The position numbers and the translations under genes are program-made. 60,292 nucleotides of DNA from JAWVFN01 sp963696625 (lineage in GTDB: Bacteria > Actinomycetota > Thermoleophilia > Solirubrobacterales > 70-9): NCBI GenBank assembly GCA_963696625.1, contig CAVOKZ010000041.1:1-60292 (forward strand), given 5' to 3'. Below, in pieces: positions 1-8,519 of the stretch. Each line of letters begins with the position of its first letter. Positions within the stretch are counted from its first letter, which is position 1. The notes under the pieces are model-generated. The model was not told the origin of the DNA. It made no database searches and saw only the letters and a list, made by a program, of their open reading frames with translations.

Positions 1-20
1 CCTCTACAGTCCAGGGTGCC

Positions 21-1931
21 TTGACTCCCGGAACACCGCAGCCAGACTCACCGCGGAGGTTCGGCACCTTTCGCTCTGCCGCTACCGCCGTCGGGGTGTC
101 GGAGCCGTACGTCCTTGTCGGCCTGATCCTCTTTGCCCTTGCGCTCGGTGGCATCGTCCACATCTTCGAGCCGGGTCGGTCGGGCGACCTGATTTGGGCC
201 GCGGCGATCGTCTTGACCCTGATCCCGCTGACCTGGTCGGTGCTGCGGACCCTGATGCGCGGAGACGTGGGCGTCGACGCGATCGCACTGGTGGCCATGG
301 TCGGTGCGCTGGCACTCGGCGAATACCTGGCCGGCGCGGTGATCGCCCTGATGCTCAGCGGCGGGAATGCCCTCGAGGCCGCCGCCGGCCGGCGCGCGCG
401 ACGCGAGCTGACGGCACTGCTCGAGCGCGCTCCGCGGATCGCCCACCGCCGCCATGGCGAGAAAATCGAGGAAGTCACGGTCGGGGAGGTCGCGGTTGGA
501 GACCGGATCGTGGTCCGCGCCGGCGAGGTCGTCCCGGTCGATGGAGCGGTACAGAGCGAGGGGGCGGTGATCGACGCCTCGACGCTGACGGGGGAGCCAC
601 TCCCGGTCACGCACGGCCGGGGCTCGACCGTCTCAAGCGGCACGCTCAATGCGGGCGAGGCGTTCGATATGAGGGCGACTAGAACCTCGTCCGAGAGCGC
701 CTATGCGGGCATCGTCGCGCTGGTCAAGGACGCGGAGCAGCAAAGAGCTCCGTTTGTCCGAATGGCCGATCGCTACGCCGCGATCCTCCTGCCGGTGACG
801 CTCGTCATCGCCGGTGCGGCATGGGCACTCAGCGGCGATCCCGTCCGTGCGCTGGCGGTGCTTGTCGTTGCCACCCCCTGCCCTCTGATCCTCGCTGCAC
901 CGGTTGCCTTGCTCTCGGGCGTCTCGCGGGCTGCCCATGACGGGGTGATCGCAAAGGGCGGGGGCACGATTGAGAAGCTCGGCGAGGCAAGGACGGTGCT
1001 ACTCGACAAGACCGGGACGCTCACCCACGGGAGACCCGAGATCGAGCAGGTGAAGAGCACCGATGGACTGGCACCGGAGGAGTTGCTGCGGCTGGCCGCC
1101 TCGGTGGACCAGCTCTCAGCCCACGTCTTGGCCGAGGCACTCGTTCACGGGGCCGAAGGTCGTGGGCTCGAGCTTGAGTTTCCCGAGGCGGTGGTCGAGG
1201 AACCTGGCCAAGGGATCGAAGGGGAGGTAGGCGGGCGTCGGGTGGCTGTGGGCAGCGACGCATGGCTGCGCCGGCGCGGCTACTCCGGAACGGACGCGGC
1301 TGAGCGGCTCTTGGGCGACTCGGCCGAGCCCGGTTGGGCCAGAGTTCTCGTTGGCGTTGACGGCGGACTTGCGGGCGCGGTGTTGATGGCAGATCACCTG
1401 CGTGATGACGCAGGCGATCTGACGAAAGAGCTCCGCGGCGCAGGCGTGAAGGAGGTTGTGCTCGTCACCGGCGACCAGCGGGCGGTCGGGACGGCCGTCG
1501 GGGAGGCAGTGGGCGTCGATCATGTCTTCAGCGAGTGCTCGCCCGACGAGAAGACCGAGATCGTGCGCCGAGCACGCGAGCGCTCCGACGGGGGCACTGT
1601 CGTCATGGTCGGTGACGGGGTCAACGATGCGCCGGCCCTCGCACTGGCCGACGTCGGCATCGCGATGGGCGGCATCGGCGCGACCGTGTCCTCGGAGACC
1701 GCGGATGCGGTCATCGCCGTTGACAAGGTGGATCGCGTCGTGGATGCGATCCGGATCGGTCGCCGCTCCCTGGCGATCGCGCGCCAGAGCGTGGTCGTCG
1801 GGCTCGGCCTGAGTTTCATCGCAATGGGATTCGCCGCTCTCGGCCACATCCCGCCGGTGGCGGGAGCGCTGCTTCAGGAGGGAATCGACGTGGCCGTGAT
1901 CCTGAATGCGCTGCGTGCGCTGAAGGGGTGA
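21..1931 (+). CDS. Heavy-metal P1B-type ATPase (TPC motif)
   Basis: Inner-membrane pump that would use ATP to export a soft or transition metal ion. The phosphorylation motif DKTGTLTHG has its Asp at about residue 329, the actuator TGEPLPV is near residue 191, and the hinge GDGVNDAPALA is near residue 530. The membrane metal site reads TPCPLILA (about residue 285), a TPC variant rather than CPC, and the usual nucleotide-domain HP dipeptide appears as HV in LSAHVLAEA. There is no N-terminal HMA or Cys-rich domain; at 636 aa it is a short P1B form. The TTG start lacks a convincing ribosome site and the frame stays open to the window edge, so the real start may lie upstream. It converges on mraY. 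The metal cannot be told from the sequence. Confidence 0.9.
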   Translation: MTPGTPQPDSPRRFGTFRSAATAVGVSEPYVLVGLILFALALGGIVHIFEPGRSGDLIWAAAIVLTLIPLTWSVLRTLMRGDVGVDAIALVAMVGALALGEYLAGAVIALMLSGGNALEAAAGRRARRELTALLERAPRIAHRRHGEKIEEVTVGEVAVGDRIVVRAGEVVPVDGAVQSEGAVIDASTLTGEPLPVTHGRGSTVSSGTLNAGEAFDMRATRTSSESAYAGIVALVKDAEQQRAPFVRMADRYAAILLPVTLVIAGAAWALSGDPVRALAVLVVATPCPLILAAPVALLSGVSRAAHDGVIAKGGGTIEKLGEARTVLLDKTGTLTHGRPEIEQVKSTDGLAPEELLRLAASVDQLSAHVLAEALVHGAEGRGLELEFPEAVVEEPGQGIEGEVGGRRVAVGSDAWLRRRGYSGTDAAERLLGDSAEPGWARVLVGVDGGLAGAVLMADHLRDDAGDLTKELRGAGVKEVVLVTGDQRAVGTAVGEAVGVDHVFSECSPDEKTEIVRRARERSDGGTVVMVGDGVNDAPALALADVGIAMGGIGATVSSETADAVIAVDKVDRVVDAIRIGRRSLAIARQSVVVGLGLSFIAMGFAALGHIPPVAGALLQEGIDVAVILNALRALKG

Positions 1932-2117
1932 CGGTGGGTCTCGTCTCGCCTGACCACCATGAACAGCGGCAGCTGCATCGCGCTCAGGACCCGCCCGCCG
2001 GTCGGCGAGCTGGTCAGCGGATTGCGTGTCCGTTCGGCCGCCTCGACCGTATTGTCAGCGTCTCGGACGTGCGTGGTGCAGGCGGCTCTGTACACAGATT
2101 GCCCGGGTGCGGTGTTC
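1932..2117. other. Intergenic, convergent
   Basis: A 186-bp gap between two convergent genes. I see no gene and no strong hairpin with a T tract. murD, ftsW and murG, which commonly follow mraY, are absent here. Confidence 0.5.
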
Positions 2118-3092
2118 CTAACGCCCGATCGCCTGCTGGTACAGCGTGAATCCGATGCCGCTGCAGACCGCGGCGATGATCCAGAAGCGGAGCATGATCT
2201 TGGTCTCCGACCAGGCCATCAGCTCGAAGTGGTGGTGGATCGGCGCCATCAGCAGGACCCGGCGGCGGAAGAGCTTGAATGCGGCGACCTGGACCGCCAC
2301 CGAGAGCGCCTCTAACACGAAGATGCCGCCGATGATGATCAGCAGCATCTCGGTCTGGGTCATCACCGCCATCGCCCCTATCGCTCCGCCTAACCCGAGC
2401 GACCCGGTGTCGCCCATGAAGATCGACGCCGGGAACGAGTTGAACCAGAGGAAGCCGCCGCAGGCGCCGACCAGGCAGGCGCTGAGCAGCGAGAGGTTGT
2501 CCTGGCCGTTGGTGACGAAGGTGATCGCGGTGTAGGAGAGCAGCACGATCACGCAGCACCCGGCGGCGAGCCCGTCGAGGCCGTCGGTGAGGTTGACGGC
2601 GTTCGAGGCGCCGGCGATGACGAGGAAGATCAGCACGGGGTAGGCCCAGTCGGGGATGTCGAGGCTGGCGTCGGAGACGCGCAGCTCGATCCGCGAGTCG
2701 AGCCCCACCGAGTGGTCGGCGACGTACCAGAGGGCGAGGGCGAGCAGCATCTGGAGGAACAGCTTCGTCCGCGCCGAGATGCCCAGCGAGCGGCGCTTGA
2801 CGATCTTGACGAAGTCGTCGGTGAAGCCGATCGCCGCGCAGCCCAGGCCGACGCCGAAGACCGCGAGGCTCGTGGTGTCGCGGTCGGAGAGGACCAGGTA
2901 CGGGACCGCGATCCCGAGGAAGATGATCAGCCCGCCCATCGTCGGCGTCCCCGCCTTCTCGTGGTGCTCCTCGGGGCCCTCTTCGCGGATGTGCTGGCCG
3001 AACTCCTTGACCCGCAGGTAGTCGATGAACTTCGGCCCGAGGAAGATCGTGATCAGCATCGCCGCCATGCTGGCGATCAGGACTTCACCCAT
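2118..3092 (-). CDS. mraY: Phospho-N-acetylmuramoyl-pentapeptide transferase
   Basis: Transfers phospho-MurNAc-pentapeptide from UDP to undecaprenyl phosphate, making lipid I at the inner face of the membrane. The 324-aa polytopic protein shows the family landmarks: KAGTPTMGG after the first membrane segment, the Asp pair in FTDDFVK, NLTDGLDGLAAG, FMGDTGSL, and the histidine loop PIHHHFEL. Its ATG overlaps the end of murF by 8 bases, so it is translationally coupled. It is the last gene of the cluster here. Confidence 0.97.
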   Translation of the reverse strand: MGEVLIASMAAMLITIFLGPKFIDYLRVKEFGQHIREEGPEEHHEKAGTPTMGGLIIFLGIAVPYLVLSDRDTTSLAVFGVGLGCAAIGFTDDFVKIVKRRSLGISARTKLFLQMLLALALWYVADHSVGLDSRIELRVSDASLDIPDWAYPVLIFLVIAGASNAVNLTDGLDGLAAGCCVIVLLSYTAITFVTNGQDNLSLLSACLVGACGGFLWFNSFPASIFMGDTGSLGLGGAIGAMAVMTQTEMLLIIIGGIFVLEALSVAVQVAAFKLFRRRVLLMAPIHHHFELMAWSETKIMLRFWIIAAVCSGIGFTLYQQAIGR

Positions 3093-4413
3093 CGTGCATC
3101 GCCTCCGCGACCCGCTCGAGCTGGACGGCCCTCGAGCCCTTGACCAGGACCGCGTCGCCGGGGCCGATCTCCTCCTTCAGCGCCGCGACGGCCGCATCCG
3201 CGTCGGCGACCGCGAGGTCGGGCGCATAGGCCGACCCGAGCTCCCCCACCCCGATCACGAGCTCGGCGCCGGCGGCGCGCGCGTGCTCGCCGATCTCGCG
3301 GTGGTAGGCCGCGGCGTCCGGGCCGAGCTCCTTCATCTCCCCGAGCACCGCGATCCGGCGCCCCGCGACCTCGAGCGAGGCGAGGTGGTCGAGCGCCGCT
3401 CGCATCGAGACCGGGTTTGCGTTGTAGGAGTCGTTGATCAGGATCGCGTCCCCGGGCAGCTCGACGAGCTCGCCGCGCAGGCGCGAGAAGGTTATCCGCG
3501 GCGCCTGATGGGCCATCTTTGCGAGCGGCACGCCGAGCGTGAGGCCGGCGGCGATCGCCGCCAGCGCGTTATTGAGGTTGTAGGCCTCGATGAACGGGAA
3601 CGAGAAGCCCTGCTCGCCCTCGGGCGTGACGACGACGGCCTCCGTGTGGCCACCACCCCTCTCGGCGGCGCGGACGAAGACGTCGCCGCCGGCGCCGAAG
3701 CGGATCAGCTTCACCTCGCCGGTCAGGTGCGGCTCGAGCGGGCCCGCTTCGGCCGGGACGACCGCGTAGCCCTCGCCGACCCCCTCGAGCGCCTCGGCCT
3801 TGGCCGCCGCCACCGCCTCGATGCTGCCGAGCAGCTCGATGTGCGCCGGGCCGACGTTGGTGACGATCACGGCGTCGGGGTCGGCGATCGAGCAGAGCTC
3901 GGCGATCTGCCCGGACCCGCGCATCGCCATCTCGAGCACGAGCATCTCGGTCCCCGGCTCGGCTTCTAGCACCGTCAGGGGCAGCCCGATCTCGGTGTTG
4001 AAGTTCTCGCGGCTGGCGTGGACGCGCTCGCCGAAGATCGCCGCCGCGATGTCCTTGACCGAGGTCTTGCCGGTCGACCCGGTGACGCCGAGGACGCGGG
4101 CGCCGAGCTCGCCGCGCCACTCGTGGGCGAGGGACTGGAGCGCCGCGAGCGGGTCGGCGGCCGAGAGCACCCAGCCGCCGGAGAGGCCCTCGGCGTGGCT
4201 CGGCGTGACGACGACGCCCCAGGCACCCGCCTCGAGCGCCGCGGCGGCGAACTCGCCGCCGTCGGCGTGCTCGCCCGACAGGCCGAAGAAGAGCGCCCCG
4301 TCCCCCGCTTCACGGGAGTCGATCACGGCTCGCGAGGGGCCGCCCTCGCGGCCTTCGGCGGCGACGTCGGCACCGGCGGCGTCGGCGATCCGGGCTCCGT
4401 TCCAGGACCTCAT
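3085..4413 (-). CDS. murF: UDP-MurNAc-tripeptide D-alanyl-D-alanine ligase
   Basis: Cytoplasmic Mur ligase that adds D-Ala-D-Ala to UDP-MurNAc-tripeptide. The product is about 442 aa, normal for the family. The ATP loop GVTGSTGKTSVKD, the segment FNTEIGLPLTVLEAE, and NDSYNANPVSM are visible. I start it at the ATG at 4413, which overlaps the murE stop in an ATGA junction; the longer open frame upstream is an antisense-like extension through murE and is not coding. It overlaps mraY by 8 bases. Confidence 0.96.
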   Translation of the reverse strand: MRSWNGARIADAAGADVAAEGREGGPSRAVIDSREAGDGALFFGLSGEHADGGEFAAAALEAGAWGVVVTPSHAEGLSGGWVLSAADPLAALQSLAHEWRGELGARVLGVTGSTGKTSVKDIAAAIFGERVHASRENFNTEIGLPLTVLEAEPGTEMLVLEMAMRGSGQIAELCSIADPDAVIVTNVGPAHIELLGSIEAVAAAKAEALEGVGEGYAVVPAEAGPLEPHLTGEVKLIRFGAGGDVFVRAAERGGGHTEAVVVTPEGEQGFSFPFIEAYNLNNALAAIAAGLTLGVPLAKMAHQAPRITFSRLRGELVELPGDAILINDSYNANPVSMRAALDHLASLEVAGRRIAVLGEMKELGPDAAAYHREIGEHARAAGAELVIGVGELGSAYAPDLAVADADAAVAALKEEIGPGDAVLVKGSRAVQLERVAEAMHDG

Positions 4414-5864
4414 CCGGCGGGGGACGGCAGCCGGCGCAGCTCCTGGCGCGCGACCTCGCGGTCGTCGAAGGGGATCATCCTGCCGCCCTCGAACTCCTGC
4501 CCCTGCTCGTGCCCCTTGCCGGCGATCAGGACGAGATCGCCGGCGGTGGCACCACGCACGGCCATCGCGATCGCCTTGTGGCGGTCGACCTCGACCTCGA
4601 TCCGCTCGCGCGAGTCGATCCCGGCGAGTATGTCCTCGATGATCGCCGCCGGATCCTCCGAGCGGGGGTTGTCGGAGGTGACGATCGGGACGTCGGCGAG
4701 CTCGGCGCCGATCCGCCCCATGATCGGGCGCTTGTCGGCATCGCGGTCGCCGCCGCAGCCGAACACGCAGATCACCCTGCCCTCGGTCAGGCGCCGCGCC
4801 GCGCGCAGGACGTTGTCGAGCGAGTCCGGGGTGTGCGCGTAGTCGACGAGGACCGAGAACGCCTGCCCCTCGTCGATCGGCTCGAAACGGCCGGGCACGC
4901 GGTCGGCGCCCGCCAGGGCCTCCGCCGCCATCGCCGGCTCGACGCCGAGCGCCTCGGCGCCGGCGATCGCCGCGAGCGCGTTGGAGACGTTGAAGTGGCC
5001 CGGGAGCTTGGTCTGGACCTCCGCGTCGCCCGAAGGGGCCAGGCAGTGGAACTCGGCGCCCCCGGCGCCGAGCACGATGCTCTCGGCACGGTAGTCGGCC
5101 TCGCCGACGCCCGAGGCCGAGAAGGTGAGGCAATCGATCTCCCCGGCGAGCCGGCGGCCGTAGGGATCGTCGAGGTTGACGATCGCCTGGCCCTCGCCCG
5201 CGTCGAACAGCCGGCGCTTGGCGAGGAAGTAGTCCTCCATGTCGGTGTGGAAGTCGAGGTGGTCCTGGGTCAGGTTGGTGAAGATCTTGGCGCCGAAGTG
5301 GATCGCGTCGGCGCGGTGCAGCACCAGCGCGTGCGAGGAGACCTCCATCGCGCAGGCGACGTCGCCGGCGTCGAGCATGCGGCGGAAGGTCGCCTGGAGG
5401 TCTATCGCCTCGGGGGTGGTGCGCTCGCCGTGCTCCTCGACCCCGCCGACGATCTGTTTGACGGTGCCGAGCAGCCCGCACGGGCGGCCGGCGGCGGCCA
5501 GGATCTCGCGGATCAGCCAGGCGACGGTCGTCTTGCCGTTGGTGCCGGTCACTCCGGCGAGCGCGAGCTCGGCGGTCGGGTCGCCGAAGAAGGCGGCGCC
5601 GACCGGCGCCATCGCCGCCCGAGCCGAGCCGACCCTGGCCTGGGGGAGGTCGAGGCCGAGGTCGCGCTCGACAACGAGCGCCGCGGCGCCGGCCTCGGCA
5701 GCCCGCGGCGCGAACTCGTGCCCGTCCGACTCGAGCCCGGTCACGCAGAAGAAGAGGTCGCCGGCCTTGACCGCGCGGCTGTCATAGGCGAGCCCGGTGA
5801 TCTCGGCGTCGGCGCTGACCTCGGCCCCGACGCCCGCACGGGCGATCAGATCGCTCAGCTGCAC
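4410..5864 (-). CDS. murE: UDP-MurNAc-tripeptide synthetase (meso-DAP type)
   Basis: Adds the third peptide residue to UDP-MurNAc-L-Ala-D-Glu. At 484 aa it has the N-terminal YDSRAVKAGDLFF domain, the ATP loop GVTGTNGKTTVAWL, the central domain with TPEAIDL and EVSSHAL, and the C-terminal motif DNPRSEDP. DNPR is the signature of ligases using meso-diaminopimelate, so the wall is predicted to be DAP-type. It overlaps murF in an ATGA junction. A 116-bp gap holding a perfect palindrome separates it from ftsI. Confidence 0.96.
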   Translation of the reverse strand: MQLSDLIARAGVGAEVSADAEITGLAYDSRAVKAGDLFFCVTGLESDGHEFAPRAAEAGAAALVVERDLGLDLPQARVGSARAAMAPVGAAFFGDPTAELALAGVTGTNGKTTVAWLIREILAAAGRPCGLLGTVKQIVGGVEEHGERTTPEAIDLQATFRRMLDAGDVACAMEVSSHALVLHRADAIHFGAKIFTNLTQDHLDFHTDMEDYFLAKRRLFDAGEGQAIVNLDDPYGRRLAGEIDCLTFSASGVGEADYRAESIVLGAGGAEFHCLAPSGDAEVQTKLPGHFNVSNALAAIAGAEALGVEPAMAAEALAGADRVPGRFEPIDEGQAFSVLVDYAHTPDSLDNVLRAARRLTEGRVICVFGCGGDRDADKRPIMGRIGAELADVPIVTSDNPRSEDPAAIIEDILAGIDSRERIEVEVDRHKAIAMAVRGATAGDLVLIAGKGHEQGQEFEGGRMIPFDDREVARQELRRLPSPAG

Positions 5865-5883
5865 GCAGGCAGGTTATGGAGCT

Positions 5884-5907
5884 GGGGACAGGATTTATCC
5901 TGTCCCC
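5884..5907. repeat. Perfect 24-bp palindrome in murE-ftsI gap
   Basis: Arms GGGGACAGGAT and ATCCTGTCCCC are separated by TT. There is no T tract, so it is unlikely to be a simple intrinsic terminator. It resembles the GGGGAC/GTCCCC repeats inside the EcfA gene at 46196-46300 and is probably a dispersed REP-like element. On the minus strand it lies in the leader between ftsI and murE and could affect mRNA stability. Confidence 0.75.
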
Positions 5908-5980
5908 GGTCTGGAGTCACGGAACTACGCCGTAGCCGGGAGGGCCACCCGGGACATCGGTACCCGACTACCCGGGCGGG

Positions 5981-7639
5981 CTAGTTGGGTGAGATGCCGA
6001 GGTACGGCAGCGCGAACTGGGCGATCTCGCTGAACGCCGGCGCCGCGACCTCGGCGCCGAGGTGCTGGCCCTGGGGCTCGTCGACGATCACCGCGACCAG
6101 CAGGCCGGGCTTGGAGGCGGGCGCGAAGCCGATGAACGAGGCGACGTAGCGGGTGTCGGAGTAGGTGCCGTCGGAGTCGACCTTCTGCGCGGTACCGGTC
6201 TTACCCGCCGCCTGATAGCCCGCGACGTCGACCGAGGCCGCGGTGCCGCCCTCCTCGACCACGCCCTCGAGCATGCGGCGGATCTGGGCGGAGGTACGCG
6301 CGTCGATCACGCGGTGCCCCGCCTGCGGCGCCGTGGGCTGGCCGCCGACGTCCTCGATCAGCCGCGGCGGGCGCAGGATGCCGCCGTTTGCGATCGCCCC
6401 GAAGGCCTGCATCATCTGCATCGGCGTCACCGCCAGGCCCTGGCCGATCGGCAGGTTGCCCATGGTCGAGCCGGAGTAGTCGTCGCGCTCGGGGACGATG
6501 CCCTGCTCCTCCCCGGGGAAGCCGGTCTCGGTCGACTTGCCGAAGCCGAAGGCGTCGATCCAGCGGGAGAAGCTGTCGGCCCCGACGCCGAGGCCGATCT
6601 TGACCGCGCCGACGTTCGAGGACTGGGCGAGGATCTGGGAGACGGTCAGATCGAGCGGGCCGCGTTCCTCGGCCTCGCCGATCACGCGGTCATAGAGGCG
6701 GATCGTCGGCGGCAGATAGAAAGAGGTGTTCGGGGTGACGGTCTTGTCCTCGAGCCCGGCCGCGACCGTGAACGCCTTGAAGGTCGAGCCCGGCTCATAG
6801 GTGTAGTTCGTCGCGCGGTTGTCGAGCTGGGCCTCGGTCGCGTCGGAGAGATCGTTGGGGTCGAACGGCGGCCAGTTCGCCATCGCCAGCACGTCGGAGC
6901 TGCGCGGGTCCATGACGATCGCAGTCGCCCCCTTCGGCGAGTAGGTCTCGCCGATGTCGGCGAGGGCCTGCTCGGTCTGGTCCTGGATCGCCGCGTCGAT
7001 CGTCAGCTTCACGTCCTTGCCCGTGGTGGCCGGCTTGGTCTGCTCGAAGCGGATCGGCTCGCCGGTCGCGTCGCGGACGATCTCCTGGCGCCCGTCCTCG
7101 CCGCCGAGCGTGTCCTGCTCTCCCTCCTCGAGGCCGGTCAGGCCCTGGTTCTCGAGGCCGACCGCGCCGATCAGCTGCGAGGCGAGATCGCCCTGCGGGT
7201 AGAGGCGGCGGCTGTCGGGAACCATCGAGATCCCGGGGATCTCGAGCTTGCGGATCTCCTCGGCCGAACGCAGGTCGACCTTGTGGGCCAGGTAGGCGAA
7301 GCCGGAGGCGCGATCGGAGAGCTTCTCGGCGAGATCGCCGGCCGGGACGCCGACGAGCGGCGCCAGCTCGGTCGCCGCGCGGTCGGGATCGGGCACCTGG
7401 TACGGAGTGGCGATCACCGTGGCCGCGTCCTCGGAGACCGCGAGCACCTTGCCGGTGCGGTCGAGGACGCGCCCGCGGGTGCCGGGCACGATCACCTCCT
7501 CGCTCTGCTGGGCCGTGGCGCTGGCGCTGAGCGAGCCGCCTTCGACACCCTGCAGCCAGGCGGCGCGGGCGAGGGCACCCGAGAACAACAGTGTGAAGAA
7601 GAGAAAGAGGAGCCCGAGCCTGGCGTTGATCCGCTTCAT
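5981..7639 (-). CDS. ftsI: Septal peptidoglycan transpeptidase (PBP2B/FtsI)
   Basis: Division-specific class B penicillin-binding protein that cross-links septal peptidoglycan outside the membrane. At 552 aa it has one N-terminal membrane segment (about residues 8-28), a PBP dimerisation region, and a transpeptidase domain with the active-site STFK in EPGSTFKAF, SSN in ILAQSSNVGAVK, and KTGTAQK near the C-terminus. It follows the FtsL-like gene after 7 bases. Confidence 0.95.
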   Translation of the reverse strand: MKRINARLGLLFLFFTLLFSGALARAAWLQGVEGGSLSASATAQQSEEVIVPGTRGRVLDRTGKVLAVSEDAATVIATPYQVPDPDRAATELAPLVGVPAGDLAEKLSDRASGFAYLAHKVDLRSAEEIRKLEIPGISMVPDSRRLYPQGDLASQLIGAVGLENQGLTGLEEGEQDTLGGEDGRQEIVRDATGEPIRFEQTKPATTGKDVKLTIDAAIQDQTEQALADIGETYSPKGATAIVMDPRSSDVLAMANWPPFDPNDLSDATEAQLDNRATNYTYEPGSTFKAFTVAAGLEDKTVTPNTSFYLPPTIRLYDRVIGEAEERGPLDLTVSQILAQSSNVGAVKIGLGVGADSFSRWIDAFGFGKSTETGFPGEEQGIVPERDDYSGSTMGNLPIGQGLAVTPMQMMQAFGAIANGGILRPPRLIEDVGGQPTAPQAGHRVIDARTSAQIRRMLEGVVEEGGTAASVDVAGYQAAGKTGTAQKVDSDGTYSDTRYVASFIGFAPASKPGLLVAVIVDEPQGQHLGAEVAAPAFSEIAQFALPYLGISPN

Positions 7640-7646
7640 CGGATCG

Positions 7647-8519
7647 TCAGAGACCCGCCGAGATCCCGCCTCCGCCGCCCGAGGAGGTCGGCGACGCGCT
7701 CGGCGTGGGTGACGGCGTCTGGGTCGCCACCGGGGGCGGGGTCGTGGTCGACGTCGACGGCGTGGTCGACGTGGGCGCGCTGCTCGGGACGTAGCTCGAG
7801 CTGCTCGAGGAGCTCGAGGAGCTCGAGGAGCTCGAGGAGCTCGAGCCGAGCGTCTCCGGGTCGGCCGCGGCCGCGGCCGCCTCGCCGGCGAGGACCTTGG
7901 CGGCCTTGCCGAAGACCGAGTCGCTGAAGTCGACGTAGCCGATGTCCTCCGCGGCGGGGACCGCGAGGCCGAGCGCTGCCGCCGCGTCCTGGACCTTCGA
8001 GGCCGAGAGCTTCTCGGCGATATCGGCGCGCAGCGCGGAGTTGTCGCGCTCGAGCGCGTCGACCTGGACCGAGATCTGGCCCGAGCTGGCGTTGAGCCCG
8101 AGGCTGAGCACGTTGAGGGCGACGATCCCGGCGAGCAACGCGCCGAGCACGCCGATCCAGGCCTGGCCGCGCGTGAGGCGCACGACGAGGCCCGAGTCGG
8201 GCAGCTCGCGCACGCGAACCGCCGCGCGGCCGGCGACGACGGGAATCGCGGCGGCGCCCGCCGAGGCGGCGACGCCGAACGAGCGCGAGCGGTAGACGTT
8301 CATCTGTCTCGGCCCCGGGTCAGACTTCGGTCTGACCCCGGTCCGCCCCCCCCGCTGGGCCGGCTTGGCGGTCGGGCGGCGCCTCTGCACGTTCGGGCCG
8401 GGCCTGGTCCGCGGCCCGGGCTTCGTCTTCAGGTTGCGCGCCGAGGACGGCAGCTTGCGCAGCTTTGGGCGCCCGGCGCGCTGCGGGCGCGGACGCGGTG
8501 CTGCGGCGGGGGCGCCCAT
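7647..8519 (-). CDS. FtsL-like division protein with Pro/Arg and poly-Ser tails
   Basis: Occupies the ftsL slot between rsmH and ftsI. It has a basic Pro/Arg-rich N-terminus (residues 1-75), one membrane helix (about 118-138), a short coiled-coil-like stretch with VDALERDNSALRADIAEK, then a long Ser/Thr/Pro-rich external tail with about 17 consecutive serines. FtsL proteins share little sequence, so the call rests on topology and position. The start at 8519 overlaps rsmH in an ATGA junction; a second possible start (MNVYRSRSFG, 8303) would remove the Pro/Arg region and the palindrome embedded at 8317-8338. At 290 aa it is far longer than a usual FtsL (about 100-120 aa). Confidence 0.75.
   Translation of the reverse strand: MGAPAAAPRPRPQRAGRPKLRKLPSSARNLKTKPGPRTRPGPNVQRRRPTAKPAQRGGRTGVRPKSDPGPRQMNVYRSRSFGVAASAGAAAIPVVAGRAAVRVRELPDSGLVVRLTRGQAWIGVLGALLAGIVALNVLSLGLNASSGQISVQVDALERDNSALRADIAEKLSASKVQDAAAALGLAVPAAEDIGYVDFSDSVFGKAAKVLAGEAAAAAADPETLGSSSSSSSSSSSSSSSSSYVPSSAPTSTTPSTSTTTPPPVATQTPSPTPSASPTSSGGGGGISAGL
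7804..7845. repeat. 9-bp tandem repeat encoding poly-Ser
   Basis: Four full copies of ctcgaggag plus a partial copy run head to tail. On the coding strand the unit reads AGC TCC TCG, three serines, so unit gain or loss changes the tail by three residues without shifting the frame. Confidence 0.85.
8317..8338. repeat. REP-like palindrome inside the FtsL-like gene
   Basis: Arms GGGTCAGAC and GTCTGACCC with a 4-base loop (ttcg on the plus strand) lie in frame in the Pro/Arg-rich region (about residues 60-67). The half-site GGGTCAGAC matches the GGGGTCAGACCCC elements at 12703, 12783 and 12857. Confidence 0.75.

Noticed and set aside
4509..5984. Long plus-strand open frame of 491 codons
   Set aside because: Antisense to murE; composition is Arg/Val/Asp repeats typical of the shadow of a high-GC gene, with no domain.
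6062..7927. Plus-strand open frame of 621 codons
   Set aside because: Lies opposite ftsI and the FtsL-like gene, both strongly supported.
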